A DNA stretch of 64,000 nucleotides. Source: Pseudocercospora fijiensis CIRAD86 (lineage: Eukaryota; Ascomycota; Dothideomycetes; Mycosphaerellales; Mycosphaerellaceae). Location: assembly GCF_000340215.1 (NCBI RefSeq), contig NW_006921538.1, forward strand, positions 4,042,320-4,106,319, read 5' to 3'. This document shows, one piece after another, positions 25,743 to 35,726 of this stretch. Both the position numbers and the translations under genes were made by a program. A model generated the notes under the pieces. It worked only from the letters and a program-made list of their open reading frames with translations. It was not told the DNA's origin and ran no database searches. Position 1 is the stretch's first letter. Every line of letters begins with the position of its first letter.

Positions 25743-28544
25743 TTGTTAAGCAGCGAACACACTTGCAGACTCGTTTCTAACCTACTTCCGCTTCGGTCGA
25801 CTATATCTTCCGGCGCCCCGAATCCGCTAGGCGCTAGTAGTAGCAACGACCTACCTGCCCCTATTAACCTAAGCCTAGCCGCCCTAGTCCCGATCGAAGC
25901 CCTATCCGACAGCGCCTTAGCTGCTATAACTAGCCTCGAGCACTGCTTCTAGATCGTTACCGCCCTTAAAGATCCTTAAGAGAAAATCTAGAACGCTCGC
26001 ACCCTACTACGCGTTATCGATAGGAATATTAAGAAGGCTACTATCTTAGTTACGTATAGTATAAACAACTTACGTTAGTCTATCGGTAAGCGTATCTTTA
26101 AGCGCGAGGTTCTTAACGATATAGATATTGAACAAGCCTTTCCTATCGTCTATAGCCTCGAGACTACCGGTATCTAGATTCGTTTACGCTTTAAGACCCT
26201 CGACTAGGCCTTCGAACATTAGGGAGGACTAAGTAGTCTTCCTAAGAGCCTTATTAACTTCGCCTACGGTAGACAAGAGCGTACAAAGCAGGTCTCTTTG
26301 TTCGTTAATAAGTACAAGGTCCGTCGTTAAGGCGCTAAGCACCTTTCCCGTACTATAATCTATCGTATATCTACCGCTAGTAAGAAGGTAGGTAAGTAGT
26401 TACTTAACTTGTCCTTTACGCTTAACGACTTTACGACATCCTACTAGAAGCGGTACTACGATGTAATTGTCTAGATCGATCTTAATATATAGACAACTAA
26501 GGATCTACTAAAAGAGAAGGGCTATCGCATTAATAGTGTAGGTTTTATTATTAAAGGTTAAGAGGCTCCTATCGTTAATGTCCTTAAACGTAAGGCTCTT
26601 CGCCTAGAAATAGAGGCCGATACGGCTGCTAGTCTCGCGCTCGCTACGGAGATATAGGCTTAAGACCGTCGCTCGACCCGCAACCGTAAGGTCCCTTAGG
26701 AAGTTAAGGACGAGCGCGCTAAGGCCGAAGCAGCGCGTAAGAAGGCATTGCATGCTCGCTAGGCCCTCCGTAAGGCTACTAAGAAGTATAGCGCCCCTTC
26801 TAGGACTAACTATAGTACTAACTATAGTAACTCGGATATTAATATACTAGATATACTACTAGAAGATGTCTCCTCCGAAGGCTCCTTTAGCGAGCGTAGA
26901 GATAGAGGGCTCTCGCCGATCCTGTTAACTAAGAATATCTATAGTTCTTGTAAGGGCGACTCTATTGCGCACCTTATTACTAAGATCGATATAGTTCCTA
27001 AAGCCGATATAGGCAAAGCTCCTACCGCCCTATCTATCTATTAATAGCTCGACGACCTTAGCAAGCTAGGTAAAGAGCGGTTTACTATATATACTAACTA
27101 TATTAAGAAAGCCGCTAAGGTCTATAGTCTTTATACTAGTGCTAAGACGGTTGTCCTTATCGGCCGTCTAGTAAAGATTAGGCGTAAGGTTGCTAATTAG
27201 GATGCCTTTACTACCCTTAAGGACAACTACGCTAACTAGTTTCCTAGACGTCCTACTGCCGCCCCGACCTCCCTAGGACTCTACGCATTTAACCCTACTA
27301 GTACTATTACTCGCGATCTTACGCTAACTAAGCGTCGGTATAAGTTGATTACTAGCATTCTCGGCTAAGGCACCTCCTTCGACCGTTTTCGTTAGACTAG
27401 TAATGCTACCTTCCCTCGAGTCTTCGGTTAGATATAGTCGCCTCGTAGAGCGTACCTTCCTCTTATCGTCGACCTAATATAGAAGGAGTTTCGTATATTC
27501 TTTTAGTATATACGTAAACTGCCTAAGTCTAAGCAGGAAGGCCGCAATGCCCTTTAGACCTATAGAGTAAGCAACTAAATCGTCCGTTAGTATCCCGCCT
27601 TGTAGCTCTTAGCCGTTACCCTTCGACCTAATTATATATACGAGCTTATCTCCGTCCCTAAGCCTACTAAGTACTTCAAGGTAGGTAATAGCGGTTATAA
27701 GAACTGCCCTACTAAGGAGACTTCTCGTCTCGGACAAGATATAGTTAAGCTCGTAGCTAGTAAGGGTGCTAGCTATCTGCGCATTAAGGTTTCTCTTATA
27801 TCTAAAGATAAGACCTCCTATTTAACAGTTGTCGAGGGTATATACGAACTAGAGGTCTTCGACAACTAGGTTAAGAAGCTTATAGGCCGTAACTTGGTTC
27901 TACTAAATAAGGTTAGCAAGCTTACTAATAAGCACCTTACTAACGACGACCTCGGCTATATATTCGATAGTTAGCCTAATAAAGGCGAGGTAGCTTAGTA
28001 GATCCTTAACCCTCTAAAGGAATGCGAAGTCTCTATTTAGATACTATACCTTCCGTATAGTAATCTAAAGCCCGAGAGCGACCGTATATTAATCGACCTA
28101 GGCTACTCTCGTATTATCGACGGTACTAAGATTAAAGGCTACGACAACTTGACCGTCTCTAAGGTTGCTAAGGCGTACCGCAATCTAACCGCCCTTCTAG
28201 GTTCTAATACCTTCGTACTATTCGCCTTCCCTGCCGCTATCTTAGTCGAAGGCCTTAGTTGCATTTCCGATGCCCTAGTCGGCAGAATTCCTTAGTTAAG
28301 TTACGTTGTTTAGAACGAAGTTAAACAAATCCTCTAGTTTAGTAAGGAGGAGCTTAAGGACTATCTACGCGAGTAGGAGAACGCTATATAGGAGAAGGCT
28401 GCTAACCTCCTCGTTACTTAAGCTTACTATAAGGCCGAGTACTTTAGTACTAACAGCTTTAACACCTACGGAGGAGTTTTAGAGAACCGCCTAGCTAATA
28501 AGGTTATTGCTAGTAAGGATTACGGTCTGTTAAAGCAGTAGTAA
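25743..28544 (+). pseudogene. Element C extra ORF: unknown protein of about 930 codons (RIP-inactivated)
   Basis: A continuous frame runs to TAA 28,542-28,544, broken only by TAG/TAA at Gln/Trp positions. I recognise no family. Visible features are a helical N-terminal third, a Lys/Arg/Ala-rich coiled-coil-like stretch at about 26.6-26.8 kb, a Ser/Asp-rich linker (about 26.81-26.9 kb), then a mixed C-terminal half with ILIDLGYSRIIDGTKIKGYD (about 28.09-28.15 kb) followed by a helix-rich end. Size and codon regularity argue for a once-functional gene. It is not an obvious duplicate of gag, pol or of element B's ORF2. It could be a captured host gene or an element-specific accessory gene. Confidence 0.65.
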
Positions 28545-28600
28545 GTCGGCATAGTAGACTAATTGCTTAGGATTGTTTTTGTATATTAATGGATTCTAGG

Positions 28601-28631
28601 AACAATGCTATCCCGGGGGTGTTATTAGGAG
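28601..28631 (+). repeat. Element C near-palindrome, copy 5 (after extra ORF)
   Basis: AACAATGCTATCCCGGGGG followed by TGTTATTAGGAG. It lies between the end of the extra ORF and the purine tract of the 3' LTR. Confidence 0.75.
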
Positions 28632-28735
28632 TTTCTAAAACATAGCCTAGCTAAAGATGCCTAAGGCAACTGCATACCTGTTTGTTTTTAGCGCAATATA
28701 AAGCGTGTCTAGTTAGACACGAAGAAAGGGAGGGA

Positions 28736-29015
28736 TATTGGCTAGTAACCGGGCCTACATACCTAGGCTGAGTTTTAAGCCTATATAAGAGGCCTCCTTC
28801 TATATTATAGATAGAGCACTAACCTCGTATAGCACATTGTTTATATTACACTTCTATAATGCCTATATTGCAGGGCTCTAGTTATCAGCCTAAGCAACCG
28901 TCTTATTATCCTATTATACTAAACATAGCTGCCTATATTGCTATAGGTTATGTTACCCTCGGTAGCCTATACTATTACTGCTAGTAGTAGTAGTAGTATT
29001 GGTTTCCGTCCTTTA
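28736..29015 (+). repeat. Element C 3' LTR
   Basis: It starts TATTGGCTAGTAACC and ends CCGTCCTTTA, 280 bp. It is preceded by AAAGGGAGGGA, a good polypurine tract. The (GTA)n run near its end is one to two units longer than in the 5' LTR. Confidence 0.85.
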
Positions 29016-29019
29016 CTAG
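29016..29019. repeat. Probable target-site duplication of element C, right copy (CTAG)
   Basis: It matches CTAG at 16,689-16,692. Element B ORF2 resumes at 29,020. Confidence 0.7.
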
Positions 29020-29759
29020 ACGTTACGAAGCGCTTATACCCTAATAGCAGGCCGACCTATACTTATATATACTAGACGAGCTCGCTGCTATAGTAAAAGC
29101 TAAGATATACGTTAGTACCGCGGCGATAGACAAGCCCGGCTAGCCGCTATAGAAGACGCGCGCCCTACTAACTTAGGTACCGGCACTATAGGCACTAGTA
29201 CCGCAACTACCGACACTAGGTTAGTTACGCCGTAAGTCTAAGTACGTAGCCGTACCCGAAGATAAGCTCGCCTTGCCGGTAAAGCTACCTACTCTATAGG
29301 TACTAAGCGAGCCTAAGGCCCTCTCGCCGCTAAAGATTGCTACCTAGCGCCTAGCTACGCGCGCGTCCGCGCGCGCTATTATAGTAGGCCCTTCCGACAG
29401 TCTAGCTATACGCGCGTCTACGCGTACGTCTACGCGTACCCTAAACTCTCTAGCTACGCGTACGCTAACTAAGCGCAAGGCAGCCGACGGCGATTCGTCT
29501 ATAAAGAAAAAGATGCGGAAACTATAGAGCTTTATAGAGGGCAAGGCAACTAAGGCTAAGGCTACTAGCTCTAAGACGGAACCGGAATTAATTAACTCTA
29601 ATAAGTAAGACTATAGCTAGTAGACGCGATATAATACGAATGCAAGTATATATAGTACGAATACGAGCGGTAAGGAAAACGAGCAGAAGCGGAAGGAGTA
29701 TATAAGAAGGGGTTTAGCTAATGTAGTACGCTAGCCTTCGTTCTATCGGACGGGGATAC

Positions 29760-29873
29760 TATTACGGCAGGGACAGTACGCTAGCTAAGCCCGGTACATA
29801 CTTTCCGTAGAACCGTAGATACTTACCCTAATACTATACTATAGCTAACCTACTAATCGTCCCTCGTATAATA
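29760..29873 (+). repeat. Element B 3' LTR (114 bp)
   Basis: It is aligned end to end with 4,022-4,135; the differences seen are transitions. It starts TATTACGGCAGGG and ends CGTATAATA. Confidence 0.85.
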
Positions 29874-29878
29874 GTAGA
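29874..29878. repeat. Target-site duplication of element B, right copy (GTAGA)
   Basis: Identical to 4,017-4,021. Element A sequence resumes at 29,879. Confidence 0.85.
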
Positions 29879-32581
29879 GATAGGAACGGAAGTGCTAATA
29901 CCGATAAATTTAGCTCTTCCTCTAGCTCCTCGTATATTTAGAATAAGGCCTTTTAAAAGAGCAAGGCTAGCTCGCTATAGGAACTTCGCGTTTAGTATAT
30001 TCCCCTCGGAGCCTTTATTAATAAGAGCGCGGATCTTAAGGCACCTATTAATAGTAATAGTAATATACGGGCTAGGAATAAGGGCGAAGTTATCGTCGAC
30101 TAATAAGAGGCGAATCTAGCTAGGGTCGATATAGAGCATCTCGTTAGGTAGAGCATCTACTCCGGATAAAATAACCTATACTACGTAGTAGTTAAGTCTA
30201 TTTCTCCGGCTAATCGAATTAGGGTCCCGGACAACCTCTTCGTTAGCGGCCTCGTATTCCTCGTAGCTTTCTTCCTCGTTAAGGCTAGTAAAGAACTCCC
30301 GGGCGGAGGTAAGGACTAGAATAGGGCGGTCTTTAGGCCGCCTAGGTCTACCTTTCCTAGCAGCTAAGGTAGCTACTCTACCTGCCATTTCTATAATCTA
30401 GTAGGGGATCTTATCGGTTTTATCCTTTTCTAGCTCCCGGATTCTTATAGCAAGAGCGTTATCGTTCGGCTAGCGAGCTACGAGTTTTTAACATTCCGGA
30501 ATATAGGCAAGGGCCTTAGTATTACTAAGCTACATACTATTCCTACTAAGGAATTTCTTTACCTAAAAATCGGGGTCCTTATAATGTTTCTAAAGATTCT
30601 TTATAATATTAGTTGTCTTAGGCTCTTTCCGCGTAGCTCTCTACCGGCTCGGAGGGTTTACCCCCTTCGATAGTTCTTTAGCGGTAGGCTTCGGGGTAGG
30701 CGGTAGTACGTTATTTATTTCCTAATTACTATCCTTAGGTAGGCTAGCGTTACTATTTAAGGATTTAGCCGTAGGTTGCCTATAGGTACTAGAAGGGCTA
30801 GTAGTAGGGGGGTTACGGCTAACCGTTTCCTTAGACTAGGTTCTTGCTCCTAGGGGTAGTAGGCTCGGGGACCTTTAAGTAGCTCTTCGAGGCTAGGTTT
30901 GTTTTCGAATTGCCTCCTCTACTTTACGAATACTAAGCCCTTAAACTACGTTGCGAATGCCCTTAGTCTTTATAGCACCCCTCTACTTAGTAGTAGCCTT
31001 CCGAATTCGATTCGTATCGGCGATAGCGGTAACGGGAAGACTATTCCTAAGCGGAGCGTCCTAGCTACGAGTATAGGCAAGGGTATCTACGACTATAGCC
31101 GCCTCGTAATCGCTAAAATCTAGTTCTTCTTCGGCCTCCTCGATAACTCCTAAATCGTAGGGCCTCTAGTATAGTATAACTCGCCTAGTAGTAGTAGGGG
31201 CAGTAGTAGGGGTAGGAAGGCCGTTTCGAGTATCGTTTAAAGCGATCCCTCTATAGGGATTTCCCGGAGACCTTAAAGGTAGAGAGGGAAGAGTAGAAGG
31301 AATTATCGGAGCTAGGGCTCGAGGAGTCGGAACTCGAGGGCCTAGTTAAGCTATAGCACTAGGGGCTATAGTTCGCCTTAGTTACTAAGAAGGATAGTTA
31401 AATTGTTTTCGAAGGGCTTCTATTCTAAATTTAGGTAGGAAAACAATCTCCTACTAGTAATAGGCCTCGAGGAGAGGAAGTATAATAGCGAGCTTTAGAA
31501 GGGTAGGACTATTACGGAAGCGGAATAGGGTAGTATATAGTATACCTAGGGGCCCGAAGTACTACGTACGGTCTCGAATATAGCAGAATCCTTAGTCTTA
31601 TATATACCGATAGGGCCTATAGTTTAGACGAAGGTAGCTTTTAGCTCCGTAATAGTAATAGCGACCCTCTATACTAGGGATAGATTGAAAGGTAAAGGTA
31701 TCGATAGTTAGCCCTTATATAAACTAGTTGTTATATATCTAAGTTATAAGGGTGTTGTCGCTCTAGAGGGGATAGAGGCGCTATAGGGTATACGAATCGG
31801 TATTAGTATTAACCGGACCTATAGTAGGGCCCTTCTAATTATCTCGGGAGAGGATATAAAGTTTCAGGTCTTAGAACTACTTAATAAGGTCGTCGATACC
31901 GGGGTCCGTAACTAGCTTAAGGGCTACCCCCTATCGCTAGATATCTAGGGTAGGGCGTATACTTAGCATTCTTTTCTTAACTGTCTCTCGTAGCTCTTTT
32001 AAATAGCTACTATCGTTACTAGTAAGGAGCGAGAAGCCCTATCGGCTACGAGCTAGGTCGTACCTAGTACGATAAATCTGTTCGAAGTCGGTATAGGATT
32101 CCTTATTATAAGGGTAGATGCTACATTTTTCGTAGATCCGAGGTATAATAGTAGGTATAGAACCTCCTAAGCCCTTTAGAAATAGACGGCTCCTTGTAAT
32201 ATTATTAAGAAGCCTTCTCGGTATCCCTTTAGCGATGCTATAGAAGTTCTAGCAAAAGCGAAGGGCATTACTCTTAGCCGTTTATCTAATATACAGCTAT
32301 TTAAGGTATTCGCGGGAGTTTAATCGAACCGCGATATCCTAGTTAGCAAACTCGCGCTTAAACTTCTTTAAGAAGGCTTCCTACGTAAGAGGCTTACTAC
32401 CTAGGAGCCGAGCAACTCGGGGTCGGATGCTAGTTTTACAATTAGCTATAAGGAGCTTTACCGTAGTAGCCGTTTTAGCCCTTAGATAGTATCGCTTAAG
32501 GATAGTAGAAAACCTTTTAACAAAGTTAGTAGCGTTTTCTCTAGTAAAGAGAGGGTTCTTAACGGTCCCTAGGAGGGGCAT
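29879..32581 (-). pseudogene. Element A gag and start of protease (RIP-inactivated)
   Basis: Minus strand. The Gag core near 32.58-32.2 kb has KNPLFTRENATNFVKRF and matches the N-terminal pattern of fungal Ty3/Gypsy Gag proteins. Ser/Pro/Arg-rich linkers follow, then a basic stretch starting MAGRVATLAARKGRPRRPK (30,388-30,176). The retropepsin region starts near 30.1 kb. Its usual Asp-Ser/Thr-Gly triad reads INKGSEGN (about 30,020-29,990), so the catalytic Asp is Asn. The codon context (TTG to TTA) is what RIP would produce. The frame continues without shift at 4,021 once element B is removed. Confidence 0.8.
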
Positions 32582-33635
32582 CTACGGCTTTAAGTCCGAG
32601 AAGGCCTAAAGAAGACCTTAGAGAAGTTAAGGGGATAGCCCTCCGGTTACCTAGACAAGCTACTAGGGAACTTCTCGAGTACCGCCTTCCTAGGTAGTAC
32701 CTCCTTAAGCCGCTTCTCTATTTTCTATACTAGTATCCTTATCGCTTCCCGAGGCCGTAGTTCTCTCGGCATCCGAGTTAGTATCGAGGTAGTTTCGAAT
32801 AAAGTTTAGAGGTAGGTCTCGGTAGGTACCGGCATTAGAGGGGGCCTATAAAGGCGGCTCCGCCGGGGTAGGGTTATTATTATTTTCTTAGGAGCTTATT
32901 TCGTCGATAGAACAAACAATTTATAGAAGACGATAAACGATTAGAATAAATAGGAAGGATATAGTATCGATAAAATTAGACAGGTTACTAGGTATACTTA
33001 AGGTAAGGAGGGAGCGTAGACGGGCTATAGCGTACTTTATAGTATATATCGCGTCTGTGTCCTCGAAGCAAGGGGAGGGAGGGCGGTAGTCCGTATATAT
33101 ATAGAATAAAAGGGGGCGGCGAATATTACCTAGCTAGCTAGCTAGTATACCTACTATACCCGTTCTAGGCCCCCTTTATTCCTCTCTATTAATTTCTATT
33201 AACTCGTAGTATACCGATTACGGTACTGCGGAAGGGTCGTAATAGCCCGGAAGGAAGTTTTAAGTTAGGCTCGCGCCGATTAGTAGAAGGGATAGGGGGC
33301 TATCGACTTTTCGGGGTTCTTCGTATCCCTACCTCTAGTTTCTTATAGCGGGCTCTTAGGTTTCTTTCTATATAGGTCGTTTCTTATAAGGTCCCGCCTA
33401 CTATAGATAGGTAGGGAGTCGTAACATTCGTAAACAGTATTTCCTTTTACTTTAAGTCGGTAACGGTATTCCTTTTGCTTTAAGTCGGTAACGGTTTATT
33501 AGTAGTAGGACGTCTCGATACTATTAAGGTCTTTTTAGCGGTAGTATTACATTAGTAGTATAGTCCTCGCTCTAGGCGAAGGCTATAAACGTTTCTTCTT
33601 AACTATATATATACCTGCACCTTTAAATAAATAAA
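32582..33635 (-). other. Element A leader between primer site and gag
   Basis: About 1 kb without a convincing frame. It includes a short duplicated stretch near 33,440-33,495 (CTTTAAGTCGGTAACGGT twice) and a CTAGCTAGCTAGCTAG run near 33,131-33,148 that resembles one at 3,601-3,619. Nothing else is recognised. Confidence 0.4.
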
Positions 33636-33657
33636 GATAGCCCTACCTTCGGCTCTA
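33636..33657 (-). other. Element A primer-binding site
   Basis: On the minus strand it reads TAGAGCCGAAGGTAGGG and continues GCTATC, identical over 22 bases to the site after the 5' LTR of element C. This places the inner end of A's 5' LTR at about 33,658. Confidence 0.65.
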
Positions 33658-34964
33658 GAAAATATAGGCGGGACGAGTAGGTCGTAGGTAGAGGTACATA
33701 TATAGGGAACTATATACTATAGGCCTAGTACTTAGTATCTCTTAGGTAACTGCGAGGGGTCGGCGTAGCATTATATACTTCGAAGGGGAGGCGTTGTAAA
33801 TATTAAAGAGAAGAGAATAGTAGTAGGGAGGGCTATATTATAGCTAGATTAGGTACACTTCCTATATCCTTCTTGCTATATATTGTCGTAGCTATGTCTC
33901 CTTATATTGTGTATATATATGTGTTCTGATTATAAAGGTAGTTATGTGTCTTCGGGGATATAAAATAAGGGAGAGAGGGTACAAGTATGCATACCTATAC
34001 TAAGCCGGGTTTCCCTACTATACTATATAGCATCTTCCCGTATCGGAGTGAAAGCAAGCCCTAAATTCCCTAATCCTAGATTCTATAGTTTACAACGAAT
34101 TAGAAATCTTAAAAATCCCTACCTCCCTCCTTCTTAGGCTATATTCGCTTTATATAAGCTCTTAAGTAACTTCCTTTATCTTATTTCTACGTATATCGGA
34201 TCGGATCTCGGGTCTTCTAATTCTTAATATAGTATACTATACGTCTCGGACTGCCTATATCTATATAAGCTAAGTTTAGGGAGGAAGTTTTCGTAGAGTT
34301 AATCGATTTAGAGTAACCGCTTGCTACTTATAAAGAGACGAAGTCGTCTAGTAAGGTATAGTAGGATCCTTCTTAGTTCTTAGCACTTACTTTGCGATTT
34401 AAGTAGATTTGAGAGTCCTTAGTATAGTTATAGTATTTAGTAGTACGTGCCTGTAGGTATTCTCTCGCTACGTATATAAAGAAGGCCTCTACCTTAGGTC
34501 TTGCCTATCTAGTTTCTCGCTACTAGCTACCTATACGATTAAGGTTAGGCTAAGAGCCGTTAATATAGTAGGAGTAGCTAGATAACGAACTGAATCTACG
34601 ACCTAAAAGAAAAATAAGAGATATTTTAGCTATTCGACGTTAATTACGTAGTTCTAGGATTATTCTAAGCTTTCGGAGTGGATTCGTTATAAGACTCTAC
34701 CGGCTCCTAAAACCTCGACGACATAAACAGAGAACTAACCGTTGTTATATACTCCTTTTCTACGGCATTGAAGCTACGAGTCTAAGCCTTCGCTCTATTC
34801 CTCGAAAGCCTTCTCCTACGTCTTAAAAAAACGTTTACTATACGCGTGCGATTCGAAGAGCTATCTACTAAGACAAGATTTCAAGATTATAGAGCGGAGC
34901 GATAGCTGTCGAGACGGGTCCAAATTTGATATATACACTAGCATCGAATTCGATATAGCTAACA
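33658..34964 (-). repeat. Element A candidate 5' LTR (about 1.3 kb), RIP fading outward
   Basis: The region from the primer site to 34,964 has no coding frame. Its outer end would be TGTTAGCT on the minus strand (34,964-34,957), like the LTR start of element C. RIP-type composition weakens gradually from about 33.9 kb. The matching 3' LTR is outside the window, so the LTR call cannot be confirmed here. Confidence 0.35.
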
Positions 34965-35726
34965 ATTCAACTCCGCTTTTCAATCTAAGCAGTGTAAGCT
35001 AGGTCTCTCGTCTTAAGGATCCGGACCGACGTAAGGTAAGACTCTTCTTACATATCAATCTCGAAGAGATACAGATTTGCTAAGCGAACGGTTGTGGTAC
35101 TTTCCAAACCCCTAAGTTCTGAAACTCTTGCAAGTTTAAAGTGTCGGCGCGGTCTATCTAGCTTTCTTCGACAGATTTTCGATGGCGACCGCTTCTCAAT
35201 GCCGAATATGTAACCTGCGGTGATTTTGATTCATAAAGACTGATCTCCTTAGAGCGGCGAAGATGTGCGATTTAGGTCAAGTATGAAGTAGTCTGTTTCT
35301 GATCTAGTAGACACTGACCATGCGTTGCAGGTCACTTTGAGCATGGCGAGCAAGGCTGACCGACCCTAAATTCACCAAGTTATTATATCAACCGCGAGCC
35401 GATAGTGACTGCGCGGCCCAGCTTCTAGCCGTCGGGGCTCCTCGTAGTTGTATAATCTGGCGTTAAAATCCCAACGGTAGGTAAGCGCTTGCAGGATTTC
35501 CAGTTATATACGACGAAAGAGTTTGAGTTGGTTGTGACCAAGGATCAAGGACCCTCTAGTTTTGGTGGGTGAGCGATCTATCTGCATCTCTTAAGAAGGA
35601 TGGGTTTCAGCCAGTCATCGGCCATCATGCTCCTAAAAACGTTGGGTATCATACAAAAGATTTTCTCTCCGTCCTGTAGGCCAATAGATATATCGCCAGC
35701 GCCATAGAAATGCCCAGGAAAATGAA
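34965..35726. other. Transition from RIP-mutated repeat to normal sequence; 3' flank of the GH76 gene
   Basis: CpA and TpG reappear between about 34.9 and 35.1 kb. No gene is seen. The part next to 35,727 presumably holds the GH76 terminator and polyadenylation signals. Confidence 0.5.

Larger units (their letters stand above)
16693..29015 (+). mobile_element. Element C: innermost Ty3/Gypsy retrotransposon, 12.3 kb, with an extra ORF and internal palindromes
   Basis: LTRs of 277 and 280 bp bound an internal region of about 11.8 kb. It has a primer-binding site right after the 5' LTR, gag-protease (about 17.9-20.7 kb), RT-RNase H-integrase (about 20.9-24.64 kb), a non-coding gap, an extra ORF of about 930 codons (25.74-28.54 kb), and a purine-rich tract AAAGGGAGGG just before the 3' LTR. 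Five near-palindromes occur at the module borders. It is RIP-mutated throughout, with some TG retained, so it is perhaps somewhat less hit than B. It inserted into ORF2 of element B. Confidence 0.9.
12635..29760 (+). pseudogene. Element B ORF2: large unknown protein (about 1,600 codons), split by insertion of element C
   Basis: The coding segments are 12,635-16,692 and 29,020 to about 29,760. The likely start is the former ATG (now ATA) at 12,635. The frame is open except for RIP stops. At the break, ...GGC ATC GCT AG joins A CGT TAC GAA... exactly in frame when C and one CTAG are removed. I recognise no domain. Visible features are a Leu-rich N-terminal half, an acidic Lys/Glu stretch with two 29-residue tandem repeats (14,291-14,464; each has VIVGK.QDVEK.DVDSEN), Ala-rich and Arg-rich patches, and a basic Ser/Arg/Thr-rich C-terminus with KRKAADGDSSIKKKMRK (about 29.47-29.52 kb) that resembles a nuclear-localisation signal. 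No RT, integrase or envelope-type membrane signature is seen. Its role in the element is unknown. Confidence 0.7.
4022..29873 (+). mobile_element. Element B: Ty3/Gypsy chromovirus-type retrotransposon with a second long ORF, interrupted by element C
   Basis: The element is bounded by near-identical 114-bp LTRs and 5-bp duplications (GTAGA). Without the nested element C it is about 13.5 kb. In order it has a gag-pol polyprotein in one frame (about 4.6-12.2 kb) ending in a chromodomain, a short non-coding stretch with a TATA-like box, then a second ORF of roughly 1,600 codons (12,635 to about 29,760, split by C). It is heavily RIP-mutated and has no intact ORF. The LTR differences seen are transitions of the RIP type. 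It is inserted into the protease region of element A. Confidence 0.9.
1..34964 (-). mobile_element. Element A: outermost Ty3/Gypsy retrotransposon, RIP-mutated, interrupted by element B
   Basis: This is an LTR retrotransposon on the minus strand. Reading right to left it has a candidate 5' LTR (below about 34,964), a primer-binding site (33,657-33,636), gag (about 32.6-30.4 kb), and protease starting at about 30.1 kb and continuing at 4,021 after element B. Reverse transcriptase, RNase H and integrase follow down to about 0.3 kb. The 3' end lies beyond the window. CpA/TpG are nearly absent and all ORFs are broken by TAG/TAA, as expected from RIP. The protease frame is open across the site of B once B and one GTAGA copy are removed, which shows that the two halves belong together. 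The outer end at 34,964 is uncertain; it rests on a TGTTAGCT start resembling the LTR start of element C and on the end of RIP-type sequence nearby. Confidence 0.8.
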
